Positions 34,274 to 42,321 of a DNA stretch of 63,122 bases are shown here, in pieces (within the stretch, counting starts at the first letter, position 1; each line of letters starts with the position of its first letter). A program made the translations under genes and the position numbers. The stretch covers positions 1 to 63,122 of the forward strand of contig CAZJWC010000007.1 of assembly GCA_964550125.1 (NCBI GenBank), in the 5' to 3' direction. A model generated the notes under the pieces. It was not told the origin of the DNA, made no database searches, and was given only the letters and a program-made list of their open reading frames with translations. This DNA comes from CAZJWC01 sp964550125. GTDB taxonomy: Bacteria; Bacillota; Clostridia; Christensenellales; Borkfalkiaceae.

Positions 34274-36658
34274 ATGGAAGAAAAAGTATTAGAAAAATTA
34301 GAACTTAATAAAATTTTAGATATTATATCTACCTATGCTTGTTTAGAAAGTACGAAAGATAATATTCTAGGGACTAAGCCTTTGACAGATTTGGACTTGG
34401 TTAGAGAGAAACTTTCCTTTACGGGAGAGTGCGATAAGTTGCTGTTTAAACACGGTATTTGTAAGATAATGCACTTCCCTACATTTAAAGACGAACTAGA
34501 ACTAGCAAGTCGTGGTTCAACCCTTTCTTGTGGGGAGTTGTTGTCTATTAACTCTCTTTTATCGTCAGCAAGGGTATGTTATAATAGTATATCGAGCGTA
34601 AATGATGAAGAAATATTTCTTTCAAAAAAACTTGTTTCAAATGTGTATTTTGACGAGGTGCTTGAGAAAGATATTGAAAGTAAGATTGTATCAAGCGACC
34701 AAGTGAGCGATTTTGCAAGTGAAAATTTGTATAGGATACGAACTTCTATAAAAGAGTTAAATGAACGTATTAGACAGAAATTAGCCTCTTATTTGTCTGG
34801 TGATACCTCAAAGTATTTACAAGATAACATTATTACTATGCGTGAGGATAGGTTTGTATTGCCTGTAAAAGCAGAGTGTAAAAGCAAGATTAAGGGATTT
34901 GTGCACGACAAAAGTCAAACAGGAGCAACTATCTTTATAGAGCCTGAACAAGTGCTTGATATGAATAATGAACTTAAAGACTTGTATTTTGACGAAAAAC
35001 AGGAAATTGAAAAGATTTTGGCAGAGTTATCCCGTAGGGTTGGATTGCTTGCTCGTCAGTTATCACTAGACATTGAGATATTAGAGGAGTTTGACAAGGG
35101 TTTTGCAATCGCTGAATATTCTTATAAAAACAGATGCACTTTACCTATTGTCAATGACAGAGGCATTATAAAAATTGAAAAGGGAAGACATCCTTTAATT
35201 GACGCAAAAAAGGTTGTTCCCGTTTCAGTTGAGTTTGGTCTTGATTATGATTTTTTGCTTATTTCAGGCCCAAATACTGGTGGTAAAACTGTTACGCTAA
35301 AAATGTGTGGATTATTTTGTTTAATGGCGATGTGTGGAATATTTATTCCTGCCGTTGATGGAAGTCAAGTTAGCGTTTTTGATAATATCTTTGTGGACGT
35401 CGGTGATGAACAAAGCATTGAGGAAAATTTGTCTTTATTTTCTTCACATATAGCAAATATAGTATCTATAACAGAAAATGCAAACGAAAAATCACTTGTT
35501 TTGATAGATGAATTAGGTGGAGGAACTGATCCCGAAGAAGGTCAAGCGTTAGCCAAGGCGATAATCAAAAGATTATTAAATTTAAAAGCAAAGGGTGTTG
35601 TTACCACACACTATTCAGCGCTAAAAGAGTTTGCTTACGAACAAGAGGGTATTTCAAATGCTTGTATGGAGTTTGATAAACAAACTTTGCAGCCGTTATA
35701 TAGGATAAAAATAGGTATTTCTGGTAGTTCAAATGCGATTGCCGTTTCAAGACGATTAGGATTGAGTGTTGATATAATCAATGAAGCTTTAAATAATCTA
35801 TCGCAAGGTAGCAGAATTTATGAAAATACTATTCGTAGAGCAGAGGAAAGCAGAGTAAAGGCAGAGCAAGAACTTGCTGAAACGCTAAAACTTAAAAAAG
35901 AGTGGAGCGAAAAAGTAGAGGAGGCTCAAAGGGAAGCAGAAAAATTAAAGAAAGAGAGAGAAAAATTTTTAACTAACGCCAAGGTTGAAGCAAAGAGAAT
36001 AGTTAATGAAAGATGTGAACAGGCTGAAGAATACATCTTGCAAATAGACGAAATTTTAAAAAAGACGCTTGAAGACGAGGCTGACGAAAGTGATTTAATC
36101 AAAGCGAGGATGCTTAAAAATAAATTGCGCGATTTGTCTTATAATATGGAAGCAGATATGCAAGATACTGCTTCAAAAGCAAATGAAAAAGCCACACTTG
36201 AAAATGTTAAGGTTGGTGGGAGCGTTTATGTTACTAGGATGCAAACCGAAGGTGAAATTATTTCTGTAAATGAAAGAAAAAAAGAGGTTGAAGTTTTATG
36301 TGGAAGTATGAAATTCAACCTAAAATTCGCTGATGTTTTAGTTATTCAAAATGCAAGGAAAAAGGAAAGCAAAAAGGAAGTTCAAGTTGTAAAACATCTT
36401 GAAACGAGAAGGCAAGTTCAAAGAGAACTTAAGATTTTAGGTATGACGGTTGACGAAGCTATGCCTGAGGTTGAGTATTTTATAGACCGAGCCATTATAG
36501 ACGGACTTGAGGAAGTAAAAATCGTTCACGGCTTTGGAACTGGCAGGCTTAAAAATGCTGTTAGCAATTATCTAAAACAAAACAAAAATGTTGTAGAATT
36601 TAGATTAGGAAAGTACGGCGAAGGAGAGTCGGGAGTTACTATCGTTAAACTAAAATAG
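34274..36658 (+). CDS. mutS2: MutS2 / RqcU family ATPase with Smr domain
   Basis: This 794-residue protein has MutS domains III and V without the mismatch-recognition domain. Walker A is GPNTGGKTVTLK (about 333-344) and Walker B is LVLIDELGGGTDPEEG. A long charged coiled coil (about 515-600) follows. The C-terminal Smr nuclease-like domain has VDEAMPEVEYFIDRA and KIVHGFGTGRLKNAV. In Bacillus, MutS2 recognises collided ribosomes and splits them; a DNA recombination role has also been proposed. It starts 5 bases after the U32 gene with a weak ribosome binding site, so it is probably coupled. Confidence 0.94.
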   Translation: MEEKVLEKLELNKILDIISTYACLESTKDNILGTKPLTDLDLVREKLSFTGECDKLLFKHGICKIMHFPTFKDELELASRGSTLSCGELLSINSLLSSARVCYNSISSVNDEEIFLSKKLVSNVYFDEVLEKDIESKIVSSDQVSDFASENLYRIRTSIKELNERIRQKLASYLSGDTSKYLQDNIITMREDRFVLPVKAECKSKIKGFVHDKSQTGATIFIEPEQVLDMNNELKDLYFDEKQEIEKILAELSRRVGLLARQLSLDIEILEEFDKGFAIAEYSYKNRCTLPIVNDRGIIKIEKGRHPLIDAKKVVPVSVEFGLDYDFLLISGPNTGGKTVTLKMCGLFCLMAMCGIFIPAVDGSQVSVFDNIFVDVGDEQSIEENLSLFSSHIANIVSITENANEKSLVLIDELGGGTDPEEGQALAKAIIKRLLNLKAKGVVTTHYSALKEFAYEQEGISNACMEFDKQTLQPLYRIKIGISGSSNAIAVSRRLGLSVDIINEALNNLSQGSRIYENTIRRAEESRVKAEQELAETLKLKKEWSEKVEEAQREAEKLKKEREKFLTNAKVEAKRIVNERCEQAEEYILQIDEILKKTLEDEADESDLIKARMLKNKLRDLSYNMEADMQDTASKANEKATLENVKVGGSVYVTRMQTEGEIISVNERKKEVEVLCGSMKFNLKFADVLVIQNARKKESKKEVQVVKHLETRRQVQRELKILGMTVDEAMPEVEYFIDRAIIDGLEEVKIVHGFGTGRLKNAVSNYLKQNKNVVEFRLGKYGEGESGVTIVKLK

Positions 36659-36723
36659 TAGCAACATATAAAATATTTTTCAATAATATAATAAGATGAT
36701 TATTTTATTTGGAGAAAAATATT

Positions 36724-37428
36724 TTGATAAAAAGTAAGGTTTCTTTAATTACCAACGGAATTATATTTTCATTGCTTTTAATAGTTTGTCTTGTTTGCTT
36801 TATGCCAAATGTATATGTGGACGCTTTGGCTGTCAATGAAAATGTTTTTTATAACGGAAACAAAAATAGCAATAAAGTTTCGTTAATGTTCAATGTTTAC
36901 TGGGGAACGGACGAGGTTAACCAAATACTTGATATACTTGACGAGTATTCGATAAAGTGTACTTTCTTTTTAGGTGGATGTTGGGCTGATGACAATAGTG
37001 CAGTTGTAAAAAAGATTTTTGAAAAGGGGCATGAACTTGCAAATCACGGTTACTTCCATAAGGAACATAACAAACTAAATTTAGCACAAAATAATGAAGA
37101 AATCTCTCACTGTGGCGATTTAATAAAACACATAACGGGCTATCAAATGAATTTGTTTGCACCACCTTCAGGTGCTTATAACGAAGAAACAATAAGTGGT
37201 GCAACTTCACTTGGATATAGAGTTATAATGTGGTCAAAAGACACTATTGATTGGCGAGATAAAGATAAAACCTTAGTATATAAAAGAGCAACTCAAGAGG
37301 TAAAAGGTGGGGATTTAATTTTGATGCACCCTATGAAACATACAGTTGAGGCATTGAAAGATATTTTACAATTTTATACGCAAAATAATTTATGTGTAAC
37401 TACGGTTACTGATAATATTACTACATAA
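36724..37428 (+). CDS. ylxY: YlxY-like polysaccharide deacetylase-family protein
   Basis: This 234-residue protein has an N-terminal membrane anchor (about 10-28) and a NodB-type domain. The second motif NHGYFH (107-112), the APPSGAYN motif and a late LILMHP are recognisable. The first motif, usually TFDDGP, reads MFNVYWGTD (55-63), so the catalytic and metal-binding aspartates are not in their usual positions. The name comes from synteny: in Bacillus ylxY lies before the M16 peptidase gene, as here. TTG 36724 is the start, 9 bases after GGAG (36711-36714). Confidence 0.78.
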   Translation: MIKSKVSLITNGIIFSLLLIVCLVCFMPNVYVDALAVNENVFYNGNKNSNKVSLMFNVYWGTDEVNQILDILDEYSIKCTFFLGGCWADDNSAVVKKIFEKGHELANHGYFHKEHNKLNLAQNNEEISHCGDLIKHITGYQMNLFAPPSGAYNEETISGATSLGYRVIMWSKDTIDWRDKDKTLVYKRATQEVKGGDLILMHPMKHTVEALKDILQFYTQNNLCVTTVTDNITT

Positions 37429-37445
37429 GTTAGTAAGGAGAAATA

Positions 37446-38687
37446 ATGATTTACAATAAGACATTTGATAATGGACTACGATTGATTGTTAAAAAAATGG
37501 ATGGACTGTTTTCAGTTACGACTGGTTTTCTAGTTGGTACTGGTTCAAGTTTTGAAAATGAAAAAGAGAACGGAATTTCACACTATATTGAACATATGAT
37601 GTTTAAGGGTACACAAAAGAGAAATGCCTTTCAAATATCTGATGATATGGATAAAATAGGTGCGCAGGTAAATGCGTTTACCTCAAAAGAGATGACTTGC
37701 TATTATGTTAAGTCAACTTACGAGCATACTGAAACAGCTTTTGAAATTTTAGCAGATATGTTTTTAAATGCTACTTTCCCTGATGACGAGGCGAGGAAGG
37801 AAAAAGGTGTTATCGTTGAGGAAATCTCAATGAACGAAGATACGCCTGACGATTTGGTTTTTGATGTTTTAGCAGAGGCTATTTATGGTAAAAAAGGATA
37901 TGGAAGAAGTATTTTAGGAACGCCCGAAAATGTAAATTCTTTCACCTTAAATGATGTTAAGGAATATATGTCAAAAAGATATAGTCCCGACAATTTAATT
38001 ATTTCAATGGCTGGGAATATTGAGTTAGATGATGCAATAAAAATGGTAGAAAAATACTTTCTTCCCTTTATGCAAAATTCCTCTTTAGACAAGAGAGATA
38101 AAGGGATTGAGTATAATCATAATTCTCTTTTTAGAAAAAAAGATATAGAGCAAATTCATATTGCAATGGGTTATCCTTCAGTAAAGACAGGGGATAGACT
38201 ATGCGATGCAACCCAAGTTTTAAACGTGGTTTTAGGAGGAGGTATGAGTTCAAGACTGTTCCAAAAAGTGCGTGAGGAGTTGGGACTTGCCTATTCTGTT
38301 TATTCTTATAACAGCAAGTATGAAGATGCAGGAACGCTAAATATTTATGCTGGGGTTAATCCTAAAAATATTGAAAAGTGTCTTAATACGATACAAACTG
38401 TAATAAAAGATGTTAAGAAAAATGGAATAACTCAAGAGGAGTTTATTCGTGGAAAGGAGCAGATTAAATCAAGTTTAATTTACGCTCAAGAAAGCACTTC
38501 TTCTCAAATGCTTTTATACGGTAAATATCTAATGTATGAAAAGGGTACTTTTGATTTTAATAAGAGAATAGAAGATATTAACAATTTAACTATGGATAAT
38601 ATTGTTGAAGCAACGCAAAACAATTTTGATGAAAATAAACTGTCAATAGGAGTAGTGGGAAAAATAGACAAGCCACTATCACTATGA
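37446..38687 (+). CDS. M16-family zinc metallopeptidase (MlpA-like)
   Basis: This 413-residue pitrilysin/insulinase-type protease has the inverted zinc motif HYIEH (46-50) with the distal glutamates in EKGVIVEEISMNEDTP. The C-terminal half (LGGGMSSRLFQKVREELGLAYSVYSY) is the typical inactive partner domain. In Bacillus the homologue (MlpA/YmxG) follows ylxY and affects extracellular protease levels. AAGGAG lies before the ATG, 17 bases after ylxY. Confidence 0.9.
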   Translation: MIYNKTFDNGLRLIVKKMDGLFSVTTGFLVGTGSSFENEKENGISHYIEHMMFKGTQKRNAFQISDDMDKIGAQVNAFTSKEMTCYYVKSTYEHTETAFEILADMFLNATFPDDEARKEKGVIVEEISMNEDTPDDLVFDVLAEAIYGKKGYGRSILGTPENVNSFTLNDVKEYMSKRYSPDNLIISMAGNIELDDAIKMVEKYFLPFMQNSSLDKRDKGIEYNHNSLFRKKDIEQIHIAMGYPSVKTGDRLCDATQVLNVVLGGGMSSRLFQKVREELGLAYSVYSYNSKYEDAGTLNIYAGVNPKNIEKCLNTIQTVIKDVKKNGITQEEFIRGKEQIKSSLIYAQESTSSQMLLYGKYLMYEKGTFDFNKRIEDINNLTMDNIVEATQNNFDENKLSIGVVGKIDKPLSL

Positions 38688-38699
38688 TAAGGAGAAAAA

Positions 38700-39062
38700 A
38701 TGGAAGATAAACTAGAGAAAATTTTTGAAATGCAAAAAAGTTTGAACAATTACATTGTTCAAAAGCGAGGTTTAAACTTTTCAAAAGAGGAGTGGATAAA
38801 AAACGAGATTTTTGCAATTCAAGCAGAACTTATTGAAGTTTTAGATGAAACCAACTGGAAATGGTGGAAAAAAAGTAAAGAGATTGATGAGGACAAACTA
38901 AAGGAAGAAATAGTTGATGTTTTGCATTTTTTCGTATCTCTATCAATATTTGCAGGTATGGACGCAAACGAATTGTTTGAAAGATACCTTGATAAAAACA
39001 AGGAAAATTTCGATAGGCAAAACGGTCTTTCTCAAAAGAAAGGATACGAATTAGATGATTAG
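38700..39062 (+). CDS. Dimeric all-alpha dUTPase (MazG-like)
   Basis: This 120-residue enzyme probably hydrolyses dUTP/dUDP to dUMP, keeping uracil out of DNA. Metal-binding acidic motifs of the dimeric dUTPase family are present: ELIEVLDETNWKWWK (about 43-57), EEIVDVLHFFVSL (about 69-81) and NKENFDRQNG near the end. It is unrelated to trimeric beta dUTPases. AAGGAG precedes the ATG. The last 8 bases overlap the AlkD-like gene, pairing two DNA-base maintenance functions. Confidence 0.86.
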   Translation: MEDKLEKIFEMQKSLNNYIVQKRGLNFSKEEWIKNEIFAIQAELIEVLDETNWKWWKKSKEIDEDKLKEEIVDVLHFFVSLSIFAGMDANELFERYLDKNKENFDRQNGLSQKKGYELDD

Positions 39063-39789
39063 TATATTTTCCTACAATACTCTTTTAGAAATGCTTTTTG
39101 AAAACATAGATAAAAAATATGGAGAGTTTTCAGCATCTCTAGGTATGGACGAACAAAAAAGATTAGGTGTGAGATACCCTAAATTAAAGGAAATATCAAA
39201 AAATCTTTTGAAAAGTGTTGAAAAACAAGATTTATTACTTGACCAACTTTTTGCCTTTTCAAATGAATATTTTGAGGTAACTATTTTAAAACTTTTTTGT
39301 CTATCTTTTTCAAATTTGTGCTATAATGAAAAAAGCAAATATTTTGATAGAGCAGTAGCCGTGCTTTGTGGCTGGGCAACTTGTGATGCCTTTGCGTCTT
39401 CGTTAAAAAAGTCGATAAAGGATTTAGATTTACACCTTAATTTTCTTGAAAAATGTATAAACAGAAAAGAGGAATTTTATCAAAGATTTGCTCTTGTATC
39501 CCTTCTTTCCAGTTATGTTACGCCAAAATATTTTCAAGTAATCAAGGATTATATTGCAAAAGCTGATGGAACAAGATATTATGTTCATATGGGCATTGCT
39601 TGGTTGCTTGCTGAGGTTGTAGTTAAGTATTTTGAAAGTGGTAAGGAAATGCTTGTTGAACTTGTAAAAAAGGGAGATATAGATGAAAAGACTTTTAATA
39701 AGTCTATTCAAAAGGCGAGAGAATCTTATAGATTGACCAAAGAACAAAAAGAACAACTTTTAAAGTTGAAAAATACAAAAATGAACTAA
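39055..39789 (+). CDS. AlkD-like DNA alkylation repair protein
   Basis: This 244-residue alpha-helical HEAT-like repeat protein belongs to the DNA alkylation repair (AlkC/AlkD) superfamily. Recognisable segments are LGVRYPKLKEISKNL, CGWATCDAFASSLK and YYVHMGIAWLLAEVVVKYFESG. Characterised AlkD proteins excise bulky or positively charged N-alkylpurines without base flipping. Activity here is inferred from the fold pattern. It overlaps the dUTPase gene by 8 bases and is translationally coupled. Confidence 0.82.
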   Translation: MISIFSYNTLLEMLFENIDKKYGEFSASLGMDEQKRLGVRYPKLKEISKNLLKSVEKQDLLLDQLFAFSNEYFEVTILKLFCLSFSNLCYNEKSKYFDRAVAVLCGWATCDAFASSLKKSIKDLDLHLNFLEKCINRKEEFYQRFALVSLLSSYVTPKYFQVIKDYIAKADGTRYYVHMGIAWLLAEVVVKYFESGKEMLVELVKKGDIDEKTFNKSIQKARESYRLTKEQKEQLLKLKNTKMN

Positions 39790-39801
39790 TATGGGGTTAA
39801 T

Positions 39802-41964
39802 ATGGACATTTTACAGACATTACTCAATGAATTTAAATTAAAAAAAGAACACACTCAAAACATAATTTCTCTAATTGACGAGGGAAACACTATTCCTTTC
39901 ATTGCGAGATACAGAAAAGAAATGACTGGTGCGTGCGATGACCAGGTTTTGCGTGAGTTTAATGATAGATTGACGTATTTAAGAAATCTTGAAAAGAGGA
40001 AAGACGAAGTAAGAAAATCAATTATTGAACAGGATAAAATGACAGATGAGATTGCTCTTGCTATTGAAAATGCTAACACAATGACTGAAATTGAGGATGT
40101 GTATAGACCTTTCAAGCAAAAAAAGAAGACAAGAGCATCAGTTGCAAAAGAAAAAGGATTAGAAGCTTTGGCAACACTTATTTTATCGCAAGTTGATGGT
40201 GTTGATATTGATGCAGAAGCAAAGAAATACATAAATGAAGAAAAGGGAGTTAAAACTGCTCAAGACGCGATTAACGGAGCAAAGGATATCATTGCTGAAA
40301 TAGTTTCAGATGATGCAAATGTTCGTAAAAAACTTCGTAACTTACTTATGAAAAATGGCGATATATCTTCAAAACTTGTAAAAGATGATGAAGGTAGTAA
40401 AACATATGAAATGTATGCCGACTATTGCGAACCTGTTGCAGAAATAAAAAATCATAGAATTTTGGCATTAAATCGAGGTGAAAATGAAGGATTTTTAAAG
40501 GTAAAAATTTCCTTTAACGATATGATTGCTTGCAAAATATGTGGTGCGACCTATGTAACTGCTGACAATAATCTTTCAAAACTTGTCGTTGAAGCAGTTG
40601 AGGATAGTTATAAACGCTTGATTTATCCTTCCGTAGAAAATGAGGTGCGTTCAGTGCTTACCGAACAGGCTAGCGAGCAAGCGATAAAGATGTTTGAAAC
40701 AAATTTAAAGCCCTTGTTAATGCAACCTCCCGTTAGAGATAAAGTCGTTTTAGGATTAGACCCTGCTTATAGAACAGGTTGCAAAATAGCAGTTGTTGAC
40801 GGTACTGGTAAGTTTTTAGATAAGACGGTAATCTTTCCCACTCCCCCTCAAAATAAAATTGATGAAGGAAAAAAGGTTATAAAAGATTTGATTAAAAAAT
40901 GGGGTGTGCAAGTTATTTCAATAGGAAACGGAACGGCATCTCATGAAAGTGAGGTTTTTATTGCAGACTTATTAAAAGAGATTGATGAACCTGTTGAGTA
41001 TGTAGTTGTAAACGAGGCAGGGGCTTCAGTTTATTCAGCAAGTCCTTTAGGTGCTGAAGAGTTCCCCGATTTTGATGTAACCGTTCGTAGTGCTATTTCT
41101 ATTGCAAGACGACTTCAAGATCCATTGGCTGAATTGATTAAGATAGACCCTAAATCAATAGGTGTAGGTCAATATCAACACGATATGGATAAAAAGAGAT
41201 TGGATACCGTATTGTCAGGCGTATTAGAAGATTGTGTAAACAGTGTTGGGGTAGATTTAAATACGGCAAGTGTTTCTCTATTAAAATTCGTTGCCGGCTT
41301 GAATACAGCAACTGCAAAGAATATTGTTGCATATCGTGAGCAAAACGGAAAATTTAAGTCAAGACAAGAAATTTTGCAAGTTTCAAAACTTGGTGAAAAG
41401 GTGTTTACGCAGTGTGCCGGATTCCTTCGTATAACTGATGGAAAAAACATTTTTGATAATACAGCCGTTCATCCTGAATCTTATGAACAGGCAGAAAAAC
41501 TATTAAAACTTTTTGGGTATACTACTGAAGACGTTAAAAATGGCAATATTACTGAATTACCTAAAAAGATTGATGCTTACGGACAACAAAAGACTGCTGA
41601 TGAGATAGGTCTTGATTCAATGACTATGCTAGATATCGTAAACGAACTTTTAAAACCGGGTAGAGATGTTCGTGATAGTCTTCCTAAACCTCGTTTGCGT
41701 AAGGATGTAATGGATATCAACGATTTGAAAGTGGGTATGGAAATACAAGGTATCGTGCGTAACGTTATAGATTTTGGTGCTTTCGTAGATATAGGCGTAC
41801 ATCAAGACGGACTTATTCATATTTCGGAAATAACTGAAAAATATATTAAGCATCCGTCAGAGGTTTTAAAAGTAGGTCAACCCGTAACCGTTGTGATTAT
41901 TGATGTAAATGTGCAAAAACAAAGAATAGGTTTGTCTTTAAAACAAGTTAGAAAAAAGGCATAA
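39802..41964 (+). CDS. tex: Tex-type S1 RNA-binding transcription accessory protein
   Basis: This 720-residue protein has the Tex layout: helical N-terminal region (IPFIARYRKEMTGACDDQVLREF), YqgF/RNase H-like domain (LGLDPAYRTGCKIAVVD), helix-hairpin-helix domain (LNTASVSLLKFVAGLNTATAKNIVAYRE) and a C-terminal S1 domain (VGMEIQGIVRNVIDFGAFVDIGVHQDGLIHISEIT). It binds nucleic acids and is linked to transcription and, in recent work, ribosome-associated processes. It is the last gene of the long uvrC-to-tex run. Confidence 0.95.
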   Translation: MDILQTLLNEFKLKKEHTQNIISLIDEGNTIPFIARYRKEMTGACDDQVLREFNDRLTYLRNLEKRKDEVRKSIIEQDKMTDEIALAIENANTMTEIEDVYRPFKQKKKTRASVAKEKGLEALATLILSQVDGVDIDAEAKKYINEEKGVKTAQDAINGAKDIIAEIVSDDANVRKKLRNLLMKNGDISSKLVKDDEGSKTYEMYADYCEPVAEIKNHRILALNRGENEGFLKVKISFNDMIACKICGATYVTADNNLSKLVVEAVEDSYKRLIYPSVENEVRSVLTEQASEQAIKMFETNLKPLLMQPPVRDKVVLGLDPAYRTGCKIAVVDGTGKFLDKTVIFPTPPQNKIDEGKKVIKDLIKKWGVQVISIGNGTASHESEVFIADLLKEIDEPVEYVVVNEAGASVYSASPLGAEEFPDFDVTVRSAISIARRLQDPLAELIKIDPKSIGVGQYQHDMDKKRLDTVLSGVLEDCVNSVGVDLNTASVSLLKFVAGLNTATAKNIVAYREQNGKFKSRQEILQVSKLGEKVFTQCAGFLRITDGKNIFDNTAVHPESYEQAEKLLKLFGYTTEDVKNGNITELPKKIDAYGQQKTADEIGLDSMTMLDIVNELLKPGRDVRDSLPKPRLRKDVMDINDLKVGMEIQGIVRNVIDFGAFVDIGVHQDGLIHISEITEKYIKHPSEVLKVGQPVTVVIIDVNVQKQRIGLSLKQVRKKA

Positions 41965-41989
41965 AATTTTTAATTTAAAAAATTATAAC

Positions 41990-42018
41990 TTGACATATTT
42001 AGTCATTTATCATAAAAT
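41990..42018 (+). promoter_or_regulatory. Promoter of acpP
   Basis: TTGACA (41990-41995), 17 bases, TAAAAT (42013-42018). Confidence 0.8.
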
Positions 42019-42049
42019 AAAAAAGATAAGAGAAAAAGGAGGATAAAAA

Positions 42050-42274
42050 ATGCTACAAGAAGTAATTGAAATGCTTGCTAGTCAACTTGGTAAACCAGCT
42101 GATAGTATTACTGCAGAGAGTGATATTGTAAAGGATTTGGGTGCAGATTCATTAGATGTTGTTGAATTATTGATGGCACTTGAAGATAAATATGGTGTTA
42201 CTATACCTGAAGATGACATCGTTAAAGTTGCTACTGTTAAAGATGTTGCAGATATTATTGAAAAATTAAAATAA
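42050..42274 (+). CDS. acpP: Acyl carrier protein
   Basis: This 74-residue acidic four-helix protein carries the growing fatty acid chain on a phosphopantetheine arm. The attachment serine is Ser34 in GADSLD. A strong AAAGGAGG lies before the ATG. It is a lone acpP gene with its own promoter and terminator; no fab genes are in the window. Confidence 0.96.
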   Translation: MLQEVIEMLASQLGKPADSITAESDIVKDLGADSLDVVELLMALEDKYGVTIPEDDIVKVATVKDVADIIEKLK

Positions 42275-42284
42275 GTTTGAATTT

Positions 42285-42316
42285 AAAAGGGCTATTCCTT
42301 GTGGAATAGCCCTTTT
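42285..42316. terminator. Bidirectional terminator between acpP and leuS
   Basis: AAAAGGGCTATTCC (42285-42298), loop TTGT, GGAATAGCCCTTTT (42303-42316). It is a 14-bp perfect stem with T runs on both strands. Confidence 0.93.
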
Positions 42317-42321
42317 TATTT

